NCBI GenBank assembly: GCA_009760885.1
Contig: CM019704.1
Coordinates: 14,510,929 to 14,574,928 of the forward strand
Reading direction: 5' to 3'
From: Achatina immaculata
Lineage: Eukaryota > Mollusca > Gastropoda > Stylommatophora > Achatinidae
Length of the DNA: 64,000 nucleotides
In this document: in pieces, positions 54,903 to 64,000 of the stretch
How positions within the stretch are numbered: the stretch's first letter is position 1
Layout: each line of letters begins with the position of its first letter
Notes under the pieces: generated by a model
What the model saw: the letters and a program-made list of their open reading frames with translations, nothing else
The model's database searches: none
Told to the model about the DNA's origin: nothing
Program-made: the position numbers and the translations under genes

Positions 54903-55825
54903 ATTATCCTGTTAAATACCGTGGGATCCTGTCAACTTCTCATACACACAAAAAGAAACTCGGCTGTTCTCAAATATTTTCTCGCCTATATTTTCAGCAT
55001 ACGATACAAAGGAGATTCTCAGTCAAAACCTTCAACAAAGAAAGTCGTAAAGTTTTCTCTGAAAATATATGGATTTCAGAGCCCTCCCAGGTTCCTGACT
55101 CCTCTATCTTCCGGCTCCACGGCTGTCAAGCTGTACTTCTGCTGTAAACGAGATCTGACACTTCTCTGTCTCGGGGCTTTTAGACTACAGATACTACAGG
55201 CTGAAATTATCCTCTACAAATACTCAGATGCCGAAAACCAAAGACAGCGTTACTTAGCTACAAGTTCTACCCTAACTTCCACGTTTCCTGCCTGGTTTTG
55301 TATATCCTACCCACGTATTTCCCTTGTCTGAACTGTTTTTATTTCTCCGTCCCGTGAAGAATTCCCACGGTGCCTATCACTGCTACATTTCTTCTTTCGT
55401 TCTTGTATTACAATTTTCGTTGAAATATGTGGCAAATGAAAAATAACAGACACAGCTTACAGAGCACGAGGTCAGCCTTTATTCTGTTACATATTTTTAT
55501 GTTATATGAAACGCAGATTAATATAAAATAAAGTTAGTCTGACCCCTGAATGACTTCCTCTTTCCAAAATAAAATTGCTAGAAGAAATCTGTACTGGCCG
55601 CCCTCGTAACCTGACGCCCATCTTTCAATCACTTAGATATACGAGTACTGCCAGCATAATATGCTACAGCTAAGTGTTCAAAGAGAAGAAAGGAGATTTG
55701 TGTTTGATTCGAGAGTAAAGAAAATAAACTGCGCGTCCAGAAATGCTGCTATTTTCTCTCATCTCCTGCATGTCGGTATTATGATCCTATGAACTCTTCC
55801 CAGAGAAGGTTGGCACCAATAGTCC
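54903..55825. other. Unassigned sequence
   Basis: The 136-codon frame at 54921-55331 starts near the retrocopy and has no motif. No gene recognised. Confidence 0.35.
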
Positions 55826-56548
55826 GCCAACCACAGCTGGGCAAGACTCGGAACTGAATCTTTCGTGCACCCATTACGTAAGTACTCATGGAACCGGTTG
55901 TTCCTGGAACCGATTCCTCGAGTTATTGCCCTTTGTAAATGTGATTGATTTGAATGTAAGACAAATGAGAGTTCCCCCCCAAGCTTTTCCATGTCTTCAC
56001 ACAGGACTGCTATTAGATCTCTGACCCATTATTTACACATAAAGTTCATAATAAAACACACCGAACGGCAGTGAATGAAGTAAATCTAGAAACAGTAACT
56101 GAAGGAAACAAATTTACAAAGTTTTATAAAGGGATGCTAATATATTCAGCACCGTTAACACAAAGAATCGGTACATTTTACCGACAGCACAGTACAAAAA
56201 TGTATTGTTACTGTCATTATAATGGTTCAGCCTTATTGACTGAACGAAAAAAATCTAATGTTTGTTGTAAAGGAGGGGGGGGGGGGGACGTGAAGAAGGG
56301 GCAGCTCCGGAAGGACACAGAGTGATGAAGGTACTGTTTTAATGTCATGACTTTCAAAAAAAAATCTTCCGTCTTTTTACGACACTACTGCTCGCCGGCA
56401 AACGGTTCTACTCGTAATGGTCTGGGTTCTGCTTTCTGAAGCGGTTCGAGTTTGATACTATTAGGTATCAAGAATCGGTTTGTAGGAATCGGGTACCTGC
56501 TTTTATCGGAAGAACCGGTTCTTGATTTTGTTTCTGCCCAGCTCTACC
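55826..56548. mobile_element. Possible non-autonomous hAT-like element
   Basis: Left end agctgggcaagactcggaac and inverted right end (reverse complement agctgggcagaaacaaaatc) resemble the AGCTGGGCAAAACT termini of known hAT-like elements. Interior blocks ggaaccgattcctcgag and aagaatcggtttgtaggaat form further loose inverted pairs. A poly-G run (~12 nt) is at 56274-56287. No transposase. Confidence 0.45.
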
Positions 56549-56924
56549 ACCAGTTTGCTTTGCCATTTGGTGTTACATCGCAACCAATCAGAATGAATCT
56601 TTTTATTTTGTCCACCAACCTATAGTACTGTCGTCCTACGTTTCTCTCTAGTATGGTTTTCATTATCATAATAAGCTTCTTGTTATGGCTGAAATATTTT
56701 AACTACCTTGTCGTTATTTTTCCATCCCCCCTCCTAAGTTTAGTTGTCGCGTTATCAGAAGAAAAAAAGCACTTTTCAGGTAAAAAGCGCCTATAATAAA
56801 GTTTTAACATGAAGAAAGGGAAAACAAAGAACTAGCATAAAATAAACTTCATCTGAATTGTTTCTAATCCATGAGTATATCATTGTGTGTGCCAATTCTG
56901 GTACGTCACCGCTGTTTGAGATAT
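56549..56924. other. Unassigned sequence
   Basis: No feature recognised. Confidence 0.4.
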
Positions 56925-56955
56925 ACCATTTACTCTCTCTCTCTCTCTCTGAACT

Positions 56956-57240
56956 TTAAGTGCCCAGGGCACATGGGGCTTCCGCAAGGATTTTCCACAA
57001 ATGCCTGTCTTTCGCCTTTTTTTCTGCTCTTGCCCAGGTGAGCCCTCTATTGCTCAACATCCTTTCTGTTGTTCTTCTCCATGTCTCTTTTGGTCTACCC
57101 TTACTTCTGCTCCCCTGTGGTGTCCATCTTAGTGCTATTTTTGGTAGTGAGTTGTCAGTCATTCGGAGCACATGTCCCAACCATTGCCAGCGTCTTTCCT
57201 CAATAATTGTTGTCAGTGGTTTCATCTGCATTTCTGCCAA
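56956..57240 (-). pseudogene. RTE-like LINE, C-terminal domain in a third frame
   Basis: AEMQMKPLTTIIEERRWQWL, GHVLRMTDNSLPKIALRWTP, RSKGRPKETWRRTTERMLSN and LWKILAEAPCALGT plus stop: the conserved tail of the family. It follows the RT part after the one-base deletion and ends 20 nt before the (GA)n tail. Confidence 0.88.
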
Positions 57241-57254
57241 TAAGATGTTATTTC

Positions 57255-58925
57255 TTATGGTGTTTGGCCAAAATATTTTTTAATTCTACGTAAACATTTA
57301 GTCTGGAAAGAATTCAACTTGTTTTCTATGGTTTTGGTGATTTTCCAGCATTCACTTCCATAGAGTAGTACACTTAGAACATTACTCTTAAATATCCTGA
57401 TTTTCATATTTATGCTTAGTTTATTTGATTTCCATATATTCTGTAGCATTGCAAAAGCCTGGTTTGCTCTAGTAAGTCTGCTGTTGATGTCCTCTGTGCT
57501 GTCTCCATTTTCTACTACTCTGCTGCCAAGGTATACAAATTCGTTGACCTCCTCCACTAACTTGTTATCTACTCTGAGTACATTTCTGTTGTTCACATTT
57601 TGCTTCATTAACTTTGTCTTTCCGACGTTGATCTTTAGTCCTATGTTGTTTGCATTCTGGGTTAACTTGTTTATTTTATCTTGCATATCTTTGTGACTGC
57701 TTGATAATAGACAAATGTCGTCCGCAAAGTCAAGGTCCTCCAGCACTGTGTCAAGGGTCCATTGTAATCCTCTGCGTTTGTCTGATGTTGCCTCCTTCAT
57801 TAACCAGTCTACTGCCAAGATAAATAATGTTGGTGATAGTACACATCCCTGTTTCACTCCTGTTTGTACCCTAAAGCTGCTGGAGGTATGTTCTCCACAG
57901 ATAACTTTGCACTGAAAACCCTCGTATAGGGCTTTGATTACATTAACTATTTTATGGGGGAGGCCATGCCATCTTAGGATTTTCCACAGTGCATCTCTGT
58001 TGACACTGTCAAAGGCTTTCTCAAAATCTATGAATAATGCATATGTTGTGCTATGCCACTCATTTGCCTGTTCTAATATTTGTCTAAGTACAAATATATG
58101 GTCTATGCATGATCTTCCTTTCCTAAATCCTGCCTGCTCTTTCCGAAGTTTTTCCTCAAGTGTTGGTACAATTCTGTTGATGATTATTCTGCAAAATACT
58201 TTACTAGTGAGTGGCAGTAGGGTAATGCCTCTCCAGTTCCCGCAATCTCTGAGGTCACCCTTCTTTGGTAGTTTTACTATAAGACCAGTTTTCCACTCCT
58301 CTGGGGCTTTTTCTAAATCCCAAATTTGTTGTAATATCCGGCAAAGTTGTTTTGGTGTTTCTGTTTCTTCTGCTTTCAACATCTCAGCAGTCACTTCATC
58401 TTCACCTGGTGCCCTGTCTGATTTTAGCATCTTTATCGCCTCTTTTACTTCATTTATTGTTATTGGTCCTGTATTGATGTTTAGTTCCGCTTTTGCTTCA
58501 GGTATATCTATTGCTTGTGCTGCTTGTGTTCTGTTTAGTAGGGTGTTAAAGTGTTCCCTCCATCTTTCAATTTTTTCTCTTTCTCCACTGACCAGTTGTC
58601 CATTTTGTGTTCTTACTGCACTTTCACATCTTGTATTGAAGTTACCTGTCATCTGCTTTGTGATTTTATATATGGTTTTCATATCATTTGTATATGCTGC
58701 TTTCTCTGCTGTTTCTGCTAAGTTGTCATAATATTGACGTTTATCTTGACGGCATGATTCCTTCACTTCTTTGTCTTTTTGTGCATAATTACTTAAAACT
58801 CGTTCTTTAAGCCGTTGTGATTTGGTGTTCAGTAATTTTTTCTTGATTTCTTTTCTTTGCTCTATCTTTTCCCATGTGGTCTCACTTATCCATTCCTCTT
58901 TTCTCCTTTTCCGATATCCCAGCAC
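57255..58925 (-). pseudogene. RTE-like LINE, reverse transcriptase part
   Basis: Continuous from about 58925 for 556 codons. Order: linker (WISETTWEKIEQRKEIKKKL), RT motif 1-2 (KGDLRDCGNWRGITLLPLTS), RKGRSCIDHIFVLRQILEQA, motif 3 (LFIDFEKAFDSVNRDALWKI), motif 4 (GVKQGCVLSPTLFILAVDWL), motif 5 with intact FADD (LDFADDICLLSSSHKDMQD) and thumb (NEFVYLGSRVVENGDSTEDI, LLYGSECWKITKTIENKL). A one-base deletion in the A-run at about 57279-57284, judged against the copy at 23796, ends the frame early. Confidence 0.92.
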
Positions 58926-59932
58926 CTCTTTTGCTGTTTCCTGTAGTGTTTATTGAACTCTAATATGGACATTTCTGCTTCGTCTTGTAGGACACTGAAG
59001 CGGTTCTTAAGTATTATTGAGAATTCATTTCTTGTTTGCTGGTCTATCAGTTTTCTTGTATCAAAATGTATCTTTCTGTGTTCTCCGATTCTGGCTTTCC
59101 TTAATTTTAGTTTTATTTTTGCTACCAGAAGGTTGTGATCACTTCCTATATCTGCTCCTTTCCTTGCTCGCACATCTTGTAGTGACCGTTTCCACTTGTT
59201 GTTTATTAGTATGTGATCGATTTGGTTTTCTGTGGTTTTATCTGGTGACCTCCAAGTCACCTTATGGATGTTTTTGTGTTGGAAAATTGTCCCTCCGATG
59301 GTCATCATGTTTTCTTCACAGAAACTGCACAGTCTTTCTCCATTTTCATTTATTTCTCCGATTCCTTCTCTTCCCATGATTCTTCTTCTATCTTCATTTC
59401 CTTCACCTACTTTTGCATTGAAGTCACCCAAGATGAGTAGCATATCATGCTTGGGTATTGTTTCTACTGTGGCTTGGAGGCTGTTGTAAAAATCTTCTTT
59501 TAATTCCTCTTCAGCTGCTTCTGTTGGTGCATAACAAACTATAATAGACAGCTTCGTGAATCTTGAGTTGAACCGTGCATATAATAATCTCTCATTTATT
59601 GGGGTCCATTTCAGCAATGCTCTTGATGCTTCTTTTGTTATAATCAATGCTACTCCTCCTTCATGAAGATCTTCTTTACCTGACCATATTATTGTATCTT
59701 CTGTGTGCTGTGTTGTTAATTTCCTTCTGCCTTGTCCTGTCCATCTTGCTTCTTGTATTCCTAGTATGTCTAGTTTGTATCTGTGCATTTCCTTGATGGT
59801 TTGTGCTAGTTTTCCAGTCTGGTTTAGTGTTCTTACATTCCAGCTGCCTATTTGCATCTTTTGTTTAGGTTCCAGGAGGTCTGCAGTCGGGCTGGGGACT
59901 TCCAGTGGATGGCTTTCATCCACAACCTTCAT
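58886..59932 (-). pseudogene. RTE-like LINE, apurinic-type endonuclease part
   Basis: Starts at the ATG at 59932 and runs 348 codons. QIGSWNVRTLNQTGKLAQTI and LDILGIQEARWTGQG are endonuclease motifs (N and E residues), GGVALIITKE follows, LLILGDFNAKVGEGNEDRRR carries the GDFN box, and ADIGSDHNLLVAKIKLKLRK holds the catalytic SDH. The enzyme would nick target DNA for target-primed reverse transcription. The frame ends prematurely near 58886; the RT frame overlaps it and is offset by a one-base deletion (or two-base insertion) around 58940. Confidence 0.9.
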
Positions 59933-60143
59933 GGGCTCAGTTTCCTGATACGCATTTCTCCTTCCACCTGCATTTGCTTTTTCCCTTGCTTCTGTTTCTG
60001 TAGCAGTCTGATAGTTTTTTACCAGATAGGGTTGCTGGCCCTATGCTGAACCCTCCTTAGTCGCCTTTTACGATCATGCATGGTAGGGTACAGTGGTCCT
60101 ATTCTTGCAGATCCCGGGTACCACACGGGGGACCATTTACTCT

Positions 60144-60738
60144 ATAGTAACTAAAAGCTTCTTCATCAATGGTTCTTAACCGACCTTCCACATAAACCCA
60201 AGGTGTATGTGGGGGGGGGGGGGGGAAATCCACGGATCACCGAATGATCGGCTCGATTTTAAAAATCTTAGTACAACCTGGGTTTATTTTTCTTATTGCT
60301 GTATTTTTAATGCAGGGTCCACGGCTGCTCTCAGGTGGGGAAACAGGGTCCACAGCTTTAAAAAAAGAAAAAGAGAGAGAGAGATTACGAGCCACTGTAT
60401 GTATCACACGGCTCGTTCAAACAAAACAAGAATGCTTCAGTTAAAGCATTTACAGTTCAAAGCAAGACTCGTTCAAGCGGGCAACGAATGATTCATCCGA
60501 TCATTACTCCTACAGTCAGGCGACATCAGTCGCATGCACAACTCGAACAATAAAGGCGTACGTGTACAAAGTTCAAAGTTTGTAGCTCTGCTCCATGTGT
60601 ATGTGTCCAGGCATCTCCAGTTGGGTGAGTAAGGCGGAAAAAAAAGGGGGGGGGGGGGCGACAGATAACGAATAACGTCACGAATACAGTTTCTTCAGGC
60701 AGGAAGAATGTTGAGCTGTGCTCCATGTTAAGCATGTC
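60144..60738. other. Unassigned sequence with poly-G runs
   Basis: Poly-G runs at about 60211-60224 and 60647-60658. A hAT-like end (caatggttcttaaccgacct) is at 60167. No gene recognised. Confidence 0.4.
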
Positions 60739-60761
60739 TTTCTACTTCCGGTCTGGCGAAA

Positions 60762-61061
60762 ATGACCAAGGGTACATCAAGCTTTGGTAAATGGCTTAAC
60801 AAGTCCTACACCTTCTGCCGTAGGTGTGGCCACAGAGCCTTCCAAATTCAGAAGAAAACATGTGCTAGATGTGAGTATCCAAGTCCTCGCCTAAGCCACT
60901 ATAACTGGTCCAAGAAAGCCCAGACGAGGACAACAGGTACTGCCAGGCTGAGACATCTTAAGATTGTCTTCAGACGTTTCACGTATGGATTTCATGCCCA
61001 ACCTAGAAAAAAATCTGCTGCCCCGGCCTCATCAGTGGTTGCACTAAAAAAAAAAAATTAA
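60762..61061 (+). pseudogene. RPL37: Ribosomal protein L37 (eL37) intronless retrocopy
   Basis: A 99-codon uninterrupted frame starts [20 protein letters not shown] and keeps the four zinc-binding cysteines (CRRC...CARC), [26 protein letters not shown] and [11 protein letters not shown]. eL37 is normally ~97 residues, so the length is right. Several residues that are nearly invariant and basic are changed (for example R to W after FGK, R-x-R-H to L-S-H, G to A in TTGTA), and the end is an A-rich LKKKN. A pyrimidine-rich leader (ctttctacttccggtctggc) just upstream resembles a ribosomal-protein 5' UTR. No introns are present. I infer a processed retrocopy, but an active gene is not excluded. 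Confidence 0.8.
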
Positions 61062-61070
61062 CTGTTTTCT

Positions 61071-61785
61071 GTTTTTAAAAAACTTGTCTTTTGTTACACT
61101 CTAGGTGAATGTCACATTTGCCATTTTCATGACAGTGTTTTAAACACATTAACGGTCTCAGCAGCAAACTGATGTGTTTAGTGGATAGATTAGTTACTTC
61201 AGAGATAGCCCACTGTATGTGATTCGTCCATATTTGAGTTCGAAGCTTGGCAGCATGTCAGTTTAACATCCTTATCGTTTAAACTGTGTATTAGTAGGAA
61301 TTCGGTGACCCTTTTATGGTTTGACCTGAGCCTTGGCTGTCTGAACTGTATATTTATGTAGATACGAGAGATTTTGGACTTGAATGAGTCTACACCTGAT
61401 ATCGTCTATCAATTCAGTGACACCCCGCTAAGGCCTAACGAATGATACTGATCATGACACTCAGGGTGACAGCGCAGTCAATGTACACGGTGTGGTTTAC
61501 AAGTGAGGGACAATGCACGTGTCAGGAGTCCATTCCTTTTACTGGAGAGTATTCATATATGTCAAGATTTGGGCGATAGTGTGAACGAGAGTGTGAAATA
61601 AACAATTGTGACCATGTTGCCAAGGGTTTGTTTCACTGAACTTCCTGTAGTAGCCGGTCGAGTGTGATCGGCCATAGGTCAGTCTGGGGAGGCCAGTAGG
61701 TTGTCTCCAGGGAGGCTGATTCATCAACGAACCTGTGACGAAGCCTCTCAATATTCCCCCGGACAAAACCCCACCAGAGGTGCCA
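61071..61785. other. Unassigned sequence
   Basis: No feature recognised. Confidence 0.4.
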
Positions 61786-61855
61786 TAATAATAATAATAA
61801 TAATTATATATATATATATATGTGTGTGTGTGTATACATACATACACACACACAC
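61786..61855. repeat. (AAT)n(TA)n(TG)n(CA)n compound microsatellite
   Basis: Four simple repeats follow in direct succession; long frames across it are artefacts. Confidence 0.95.
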
Positions 61856-61989
61856 AACTTTCAACAGCCTCAGCATAGCAAGCGAGGAAAATACAAAAGC
61901 AGAGTATAAAAAACAAAAAAGGTAAAATTCCCTTCTCCATGCCATTAAAGAATATTGGGGATACGATGCTGGGCCCATAGTTTCACAAC

Positions 61990-62200
61990 TTTCGACAAAT
62001 GAACGTGTGATGTAATCAGTATCGCGCTCGGCTGTATTTACCTTCCCAAATTTCTCTGCTACCCATTTTTAGAAGTTGGGTGGACCCCGGGGCCCTTTTG
62101 GTGTGTACTAGGAAAAAATCCCATTGCTAGGACTTGAACCCGTTATCACCGGATTAGTAAATCGAGCGCCTTACCACCAGCTAACCAGCCCGAGTACAGA
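61990..62200 (-). mobile_element. tRNA-like SINE family S3
   Basis: Minus strand: gtactcgggctggttagctg, gtggtaaggcgctcgattta, then aacgggttcaagtcctagca. An A-box-like segment (TTAGCTGGTGG) and a good B box (GGGTTCAAGTCC) are about 40 nt apart. The body reads gggatttttt, then ggtccacccaacttc. It is the best Pol III promoter in the window; I found only one copy. Confidence 0.6.
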
Positions 62201-62334
62201 TAGGAAATAAAATATACTTTGCTTTACACCACAATACCTGTTAAAATAAAAAAAATCATGTCCCAAAACACCAAGATAAGAATCTGCACAACTATAATAA
62301 GATCAGCCGTCACATATGGATCAGAAAGGTGGAG

Positions 62335-63625
62335 CACAACGAACGAACATTAATTTATTTTCAAAGAGTTAAGAACTGGGCACGCAGGCCCGCCTGACAT
62401 TCTGTCCTTCATCATACAGCTTTCACTCAGTCATAGTCATCCAGCATTTCTTAATGAGCATAATAATCATGAAGACACATTAAAAGATTACATAAATAAA
62501 TAATAAACGTATCTCATGTCCATACACTCTACACTCTATTTACGCAACAACATGAAATAAACTTGCATTCTTACATTCATTCAAAACTAACAAATTTATA
62601 GAAAAGTAGTTTTTAAAAAATTACAACACTCAATGCTATACTTTAAACTACTTTAAACTATATCTAGGGAGGCATATGATCCATATCAAACAGACGTTGA
62701 CAAAGTTTAAAGTTATAAGAACGAATATTTCTTATAAGTTTTACGTGAATTAGTAGGGCATGCCAAAGGTGGGCAGCTGAGTAAGAGAAGCTTTTTTAAA
62801 ACATGTCAAGCCTTGGCTTTGGGAGAATACAATTGCGTACGCGTTGACTGTATTTTGGGTTGGACTTGAACAACGACCACAGATAGGGTGGAGCATTGTG
62901 CATAGAATTTTATAAATTAACTTGACCTTTTTCAAAATAGTTCTCTTCTTGAGGGGTAAAATATCAATATATTTGTCCTTATTTGTAATAAGTGTGCATG
63001 TTTGTCATTTACAAGCTTTTACTGCTCGTTTTTTTAAGTGAGTAAAGTCTTTTCATGTTTGACATGGAATAACCATCCCAGACTGTGGAGCAGTAGTCCA
63101 AGTGTGTTTGTATCTATGATATGTAGTATATTTTTCTGGTGTCTATGTCAAGAAAATGTTTAATTTTAGTAAATTTGTAAACTTTTTGTGCAATGAGTTT
63201 GGTTAGATTGTCTACATGATGATTCCACCTGAGGTGGTGGTCAGTCATGAGACCTAGAGTTTTATGTTCACTAACATTCTCTATCTGTGATGTTCCAGTA
63301 TGGAGCTGTAGTGTTGTTGGTGAATTTGTTAATTTCTGTTTTGTCATAATGAGCACTGATTTTGTTTTGCTGATGTTTATGAGCATTCCGTTATTGTTGC
63401 TCAGCTAATTAGACTGTTTATTTCAATTAGAAGAGTTGACTTAAGGTTAATACAGTCACTGTCACTAATTTAACCTGTGCAGTCATCAGCAAAAGGTGTC
63501 ACAAGAAGATTTTTTGAGATGAAGTGGAAGATGACTGATGTAGATGGTAAACAGGAGAGTACCAAGAATAGATCCCTGTGAAATGCCATTATCAACCACA
63601 GATGAACTTGACTTAAGAGTTTTTT
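62335..63625 (-). pseudogene. CR1/Jockey-like LINE, RT to (GTTC)n tail, copy on minus strand
   Basis: Minus strand: GISQGSILGTLLFTIYI (RT motif 4), a damaged FADDC box, INISKTKSVLIMTKQKL, ENVSEHKTLGLMTDHHLRWN, KIKHFLDIDTRKIYYIS, and a 3' UTR with ggacagaatgtcaggcggg and ttgaaaataaattaatg, ending gttcgttcgtt. It is the same family as 6822-8100, with corresponding residues such as IENVSEHKTLGL. Stops break the frame. Confidence 0.85.
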
Positions 63626-63626
63626 A

Positions 63627-64000
63627 GGCAAACTATTCGCAAACTAGACAGTGAAATGTTTAAAGAAATGAAGACACTGACGAGAAATGTCACACCTAAG
63701 CTAAATGTAATTTGTGACAAGATGGGGAATACCTTGACAGAGACAGGGGAGATTCTAGAAAGATGGAAGGAATATTGCAGAGGAATGTACGAAACCGACT
63801 GTGAAAGCAGAAATCAACAGTGTGGATTATTATTGGAGGAGAAAGAACCCGAACCAACAATAGAAAAAGTTTTATGGGGAAATAAAGAATGTGAAAAATG
63901 GTAAATCACCAGGATGTGATGAGATAACAGCTGAATTTATTAAAGCAGGAGGAAAGGAATGTGCAACAATCTATCATGCACTATGTAAAAAGATATGGCA
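63627..64000 (+). pseudogene. LINE linker/RT N-terminal fragment, runs off the window
   Basis: Reads TIRKLDSEMFKEM, PKLNVICDKMGNTLTETGEI and LERWKEYCRGMYE. After a frameshift near 63890 it continues as NGKSPGCDEITAEFIKAGGK and ECATIYHALCKKIW. This is the linker and first RT segment of a LINE like that at 52800. It continues past the window edge. Confidence 0.8.

Larger units (their letters stand above)
56937..60131 (-). mobile_element. RTE-like LINE, near full-length, with TSDs
   Basis: A 3.2-kb insertion flanked by a 12-bp direct repeat accatttactct (56925-56936 and 60132-60143). On the minus strand it has a ~200-bp 5' region (cgtaaaaggcgactaaggag), an endonuclease-RT coding region and a 3' end gggcacttaaagttcagaga with a (GA)n tail. 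Length, single-ORF layout and simple-repeat tail fit the RTE clade. Only two frame changes separate it from an intact ORF, so insertion looks recent relative to other LINEs here. Confidence 0.9.

Noticed and set aside
57412..58731. Plus-strand frames of up to 265 codons at 57.4-58.7 kb and 59.0-59.9 kb
   Set aside because: They are antisense to the LINE endonuclease and RT, which show the conserved catalytic motifs on the minus strand.

Overview
This window is animal nuclear DNA made almost entirely of transposable-element remnants, satellites and microsatellites. I found no multi-exon host gene that I could recognise, and no operons, ribosome-binding sites or CRISPR. The mix of several non-LTR retrotransposon (LINE) families, tRNA-like SINEs, Tc1/mariner and hAT-like DNA transposons, a Penelope-type fragment and very long simple repeats fits a lophotrochozoan, possibly a cephalopod mollusc. 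That placement is inference from general resemblance and is not proven by the window.

Layout. 1-8.1 kb holds minisatellites (24-, 28- and 25-bp units, then a degenerate ~35-bp array), LINE 3' ends and one RT-bearing LINE fragment ending in an (ATCA)n tail. 8.1-23.5 kb holds SINE copies, a foldback element, hAT-like elements, a decayed transposase, a decayed LINE and a ~550-bp tetranucleotide array. 23.5-28 kb holds RTE-like LINE fragments, one of them joined directly to the C-terminus of a Tc1 transposase. 28-36 kb is the most structured part. It has a Penelope-like GIY-YIG fragment between inverted arms, a composite retroposon inserted in one arm, and a mariner element interrupted by a longer copy of that retroposon. 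The long copy begins with apparent pre-rRNA leader and the first ~220 nt of 18S rRNA. 36-52 kb holds more LINE and SINE ends, minisatellites (46-bp, ~19-bp and 50-bp units) and a Tc1 transposase. 52-64 kb holds a LINE, a U1-snRNA-like retrocopy, a nearly complete 3.2-kb RTE-like LINE with target-site duplications, a ribosomal protein L37 retrocopy and two LINE fragments that meet head to head.

How the parts relate. RTE-like copies end in (GA)n; a CR1/Jockey-like LINE ends in varying tetranucleotides; a SINE-like family and the rRNA-headed retroposon both end in (GAA)n, as does a LINE C-terminal fragment at 5.1 kb. A plausible reading is that the LINEs mobilised the SINEs, the rRNA-headed element, the U1-like copy and the L37 copy, and that their tails seeded many of the microsatellites. 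The strongest candidate for something undescribed is the rRNA-headed retroposon: two copies, each with its own target-site duplication, one full-length from the rRNA leader and one 5'-truncated.
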